64,000 nt of DNA from Aurantimonas sp036549475 (GTDB lineage Bacteria; Pseudomonadota; Alphaproteobacteria; Rhizobiales; Rhizobiaceae). The stretch's first letter is position 1. Each line of letters begins with the position of its first letter. A program made the position numbers and the translations under genes. The notes beneath the pieces are model-generated. The model ran no database searches. It had not been told where the DNA came from and saw only the letters and a list, made by a program, of their open reading frames with translations. The stretch is taken from positions 1 through 64,000 of the forward strand of contig NZ_JAZHLI010000011.1 of the NCBI RefSeq assembly GCF_036549475.1. Direction: 5' to 3'. This document shows, in pieces, positions 61,683 to 64,000 of the stretch.

Positions 61683-61724
61683 TTGACGATGTCTGGTGCT
61701 CTCGCCGGCCGGGGAGCTCCGGCG

Positions 61725-62858
61725 CTAGTCGATCTGCTGGACACGAAAGCCGTAGACATTCAGATCGTTGGGGCCGGCGCCGATCTGCGGATCGATCGCC
61801 AGCCGGGCAGCGCCCGTGGCCGCCGCCGGCACCTCCATGTCGAAGACGAAGGTCTGCTCCGCCGCATCCACCTGGAAGCGCTGGCGCCCGCACACCGTCT
61901 CGCCGCCGAACAGGCAGCTCACGCTGAATTCGCGGGGCGCTTCGTCGGGCGAGCCCACGGTGAGTTCGGCCCGGGTCAGGCGGCCGGCGATCTCGTCGAC
62001 GATTCCGGCGCCGATGACCAGGCCGATCTCCGACCCGTCGCCCTCGGCCGGCGTAGCGATCTGCACCGCCATGCGCCCCCCGGTGCCGGCGACCGCGCTG
62101 GCGCTGGCGCCGCTCTGGGCGGCTATCTTCTCCAGTTCGGTCCCGGCGAAGACGTCGATCCACTGGTCCGCCGAGGGCCGGCCGCCGAGCGCTGGATCGG
62201 CATTCGCCGCGTCGATCGTCTCGGCGATGGTCGGGCCCTCGGCCTCGGTCGCCTCGCGTTGGGGCGTGCCGGGCAAGAGCGGCAGCACGATCCAGATCGC
62301 CGCCGTGACCAGCAGCAGCAGGAGGACGACGATGACCGCCCCCACCGCCTTGTTGCTGCGTTGGCTCCAGGGAAGCTTGCGCTTCGGCTTGTAGTCGGGC
62401 GACCAGCGGTCGCGCGCAGGCCGTGCCCCGGCGGCCGGCGCCGACGGGACGGCCGCGTCCGGCGTGCCTGGTGCGGCAGCCATGCCCGCCGCCGTGTCGT
62501 CGGTCTCGCGATCGTCCCCGGCCGGTGGCGTCCCGTCCTCCGGCTGCGGCTCAGGCTCGGCCGGTTCCTGCGGAGCGCCGCCCGGCTCGGCGTCAGCCGA
62601 CACCGGGACATCCGCCCCATCCGGGTCCGCATCGTCCGCATGGTCGAACGGCGCCGGATATTCGGCCTCGATCGCCTCGATCGCGGCGATCAGCTGCTCG
62701 CGCTTGCGGTCGGTTTCCGCCTCGTTGCCGGGCTGCGCCGTCTGCACGCGCAGGATGGCGCGCTCGGCCGCCTCGTAGACCACGAGGCGAAAGTCCGGAT
62801 CGGCGGCATTGCCCTTCTGCAGCGCGCGCCTGACGCTTTGTTCGATCGCGCTGGCCAA
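61725..62858 (-). CDS. Single-pass membrane protein of unknown function, paralogue B
   Basis: This 377-residue protein repeats the plan of the protein at 5462-7396: a helical N-terminal domain (1-70) with RLVVYEAAERAILRVQ, an acidic/Pro/Ala linker (75-150), a basic patch (KPKRK), one membrane helix (172-193) and an extracytoplasmic C-terminal domain (about 215-377) with two Cys and a beta-rich end (LNVYGFRVQQ). Start is TTG 62858 behind GGAG, with no ATG available. It lies just upstream of phoR on the same strand and could be co-transcribed. No named family is recognised. Confidence 0.72.
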   Translation of the reverse strand: MASAIEQSVRRALQKGNAADPDFRLVVYEAAERAILRVQTAQPGNEAETDRKREQLIAAIEAIEAEYPAPFDHADDADPDGADVPVSADAEPGGAPQEPAEPEPQPEDGTPPAGDDRETDDTAAGMAAAPGTPDAAVPSAPAAGARPARDRWSPDYKPKRKLPWSQRSNKAVGAVIVVLLLLLVTAAIWIVLPLLPGTPQREATEAEGPTIAETIDAANADPALGGRPSADQWIDVFAGTELEKIAAQSGASASAVAGTGGRMAVQIATPAEGDGSEIGLVIGAGIVDEIAGRLTRAELTVGSPDEAPREFSVSCLFGGETVCGRQRFQVDAAEQTFVFDMEVPAAATGAARLAIDPQIGAGPNDLNVYGFRVQQID

Positions 62859-63101
62859 GGACGGTCACTCCATTTGCAAAGAGCCCCTCGACGACATGCG
62901 CACGATGGGAAGGAATGGGACGACACTAGTCGGCGCCCATGCGGCGTTCAATCCCGTGCCGGGCTGGCAATCCCGGGCCGGGGCTGGAACTTAACCACCG
63001 CCGTCTGGACCCAGCCTGACGCCGTGCCCCCGCCCCTGCGTTCTGCTATGGAGTGCCGGTTGCCGCGTCGCTCGCGGCTCTGATGTCAAAGGAGAAGCGC
63101 C

Positions 63102-63893
63102 ATGGCACTCGAAGGCAAGGTCGCGATCGTCACCGGCGGCGCCAAGGGAATCGGTCAGGCCATCGCCCGAAGGTTCCTGCGGGACGGGGTCCGGGTGATC
63201 ATTGCCGATGTCGACGAGAAGGCCGGCCTCGCGACCGCCGCCGAGCTGAAGGAACTGGGCGAGATCCGCTCGGTCGTCTGCAACGTCGCCGACCGGCTGC
63301 ATGTCCACAATCTGGTCGCCTCCGCCCTCGACGATTTCGGCGACATCGACATTCTCGTCAACAATGCCGGCATCGTCCACAAGGCGGACTTCCTCGATCT
63401 GGAGGAGGAAGCCTTCGACAAGGTGCTGAACGTCAATCTGAAGGGCGCCTTCCTGTGCGGCCAGGCGGTCGCCCGCCATCTGGTGCAGAAGGTCAAGGAC
63501 GGCGGCGCGCCGGGGTCGATCGTCAACATGTCGTCGGTGAACGCCGTCTTCGCCCTGCCCGACCAGGTCGGCTATTCGGTCTCCAAGGGTGGCATGAACC
63601 AGCTCACCAAGGTGATGGCCCAGTCGCTTGCCCCCTACGGAATCCGCGTCAACGCCATCGGGCCGGGCTCGATCATGACCGACATGCTGCGCTCGGTCGT
63701 CGCCGACAAGGACGCCTCGCGGCGCATCCTGTCGCGCACGCCGCTGGGCCGTATCGGCGAGCCGGCGGAGATCGCGGCGCTGGCCGCGTTCCTGGCCTCC
63801 GAAGAGGCCAGCTACGTCACCGGCCAGACGCTCTACGCCGATGGCGGCCGCCTCGGCCTCAACTACACGGTCGCGCAGCCCGGCGACGACTGA
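63102..63893 (+). CDS. SDR family oxidoreductase
   Basis: This 263-residue NAD(P)-dependent classical SDR has the cofactor motif TGGAKGIG (11-18), DVDEK after strand 2 (an acid that favours NAD), NNAGIVHK, and the catalytic Ser-Tyr-Lys in MSSVNAVFALPDQVGYSVSK. Related enzymes reduce 3-oxoacyl-ACP or oxidise sugars and alcohols; the substrate is undetermined. The AAGGAG before ATG 63102 is good. It is divergent from paralogue B with a 243-base gap. Confidence 0.88.
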   Translation: MALEGKVAIVTGGAKGIGQAIARRFLRDGVRVIIADVDEKAGLATAAELKELGEIRSVVCNVADRLHVHNLVASALDDFGDIDILVNNAGIVHKADFLDLEEEAFDKVLNVNLKGAFLCGQAVARHLVQKVKDGGAPGSIVNMSSVNAVFALPDQVGYSVSKGGMNQLTKVMAQSLAPYGIRVNAIGPGSIMTDMLRSVVADKDASRRILSRTPLGRIGEPAEIAALAAFLASEEASYVTGQTLYADGGRLGLNYTVAQPGDD

Positions 63894-63952
63894 CCGCCCG
63901 GAGCGGCCCGGCTCTGTTCGGTCCGCTGCGCCGACGAACCCCGCAAACGAAA

Positions 63953-63978
63953 GCGGCGCCGGATCGCTCCGACGCCGC
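63953..63978 (-). terminator. Terminator for a minus-strand gene beyond the right edge
   Basis: On the minus strand GCGGCG-T-CGGA loops GCGA to TCCG-G-CGCCGC, followed by TTTCGTTT. The T run lies on the left (63952-63945), so it ends a minus-strand transcript coming from past 64000. On the plus strand it could also stop the SDR transcript 60 bases after its stop. Confidence 0.65.
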
Positions 63979-64000
63979 CTGATCCGTAAGCCGTCTCCGG

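Noticed and set aside
61593..61724. Pho box before phoR
   Set aside because: CCGTCAT is one mismatch from a half-site, but the second repeat at 11 bp matches only about 4 of 7 bases, so it is listed only as a palindrome.

Overview
The window is high-GC, gene-dense chromosome from an alphaproteobacterium, most likely Hyphomicrobiales (Rhizobiales). The evidence is gcrA, the block yebC-ruvCAB-ybgC-tolQRAB-pal-cpoB-tilS-ftsH-glmM, the block dcd-metZ-apaG-hslO-argF-argD-gcrA-phoB-phoU-pstBACS-phoR, a SAM-II riboswitch before metZ, a serC-type leader, 6S RNA beside fthC, and the rhizobial form of SerC. No species can be named from sequence alone.

Bases 1-2581 are accessory. They hold the end of an ISAs1-type insertion sequence cut by the window edge, then a metal-response remnant: a MerR-type promoter, an HMA metallochaperone, a glutaredoxin-MauE membrane fusion, a 41-residue membrane peptide behind a CsoR-like palindrome, a cytochrome c, and the frameshifted tail of a multicopper oxidase. 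This segment abuts the 3' end of a tRNA-Glu gene, a common integration site.

Bases 2.7-20 kb are mostly housekeeping: rluD, rpoH, purA, serC-serA behind a leader RNA, two tandem outer-membrane beta-barrel proteins, glmM, ftsH and tilS. One long single-pass membrane protein at 5.5-7.4 kb has a shorter architectural relative at 61.7-62.9 kb beside phoR.

Bases 20.5-36.2 kb hold the Tol-Pal envelope machine and the RuvABC resolvasome on the minus strand. Between ybgC and ruvB sit two plus-strand genes: a secreted double beta-propeller protein resembling phytase/esterase families, preceded by a clear Pho box, and a DUF2254 membrane protein. A PRC-barrel protein and a methyltransferase lie between ruvC and yebC.

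Bases 36.2-44.5 kb mix small accessory enzymes (GFA protein, TPR protein, MBL-fold hydrolase, PRISE-type reductase with a divergent HxlR regulator whose 5' end looks frameshifted) with YmdB, a CAP-domain lipoprotein, fthC with 6S RNA, and dCTP deaminase. From 44.5 to 53.9 kb come metZ with its SAM-II riboswitch, an alanine-type symporter, a CDP-alcohol transferase, apaG, a PIN toxin-antitoxin pair, hslO-argF-argD and gcrA.

Bases 54-61.6 kb carry the phosphate-starvation cluster in the order phoR, pstS, pstC, pstA, pstB, phoU, phoB (all minus), with a Pho box before pstS. The same type of box at 27 kb suggests that the secreted propeller protein belongs to this regulon. The window ends with an SDR dehydrogenase and a terminator serving a minus-strand gene beyond the right edge.
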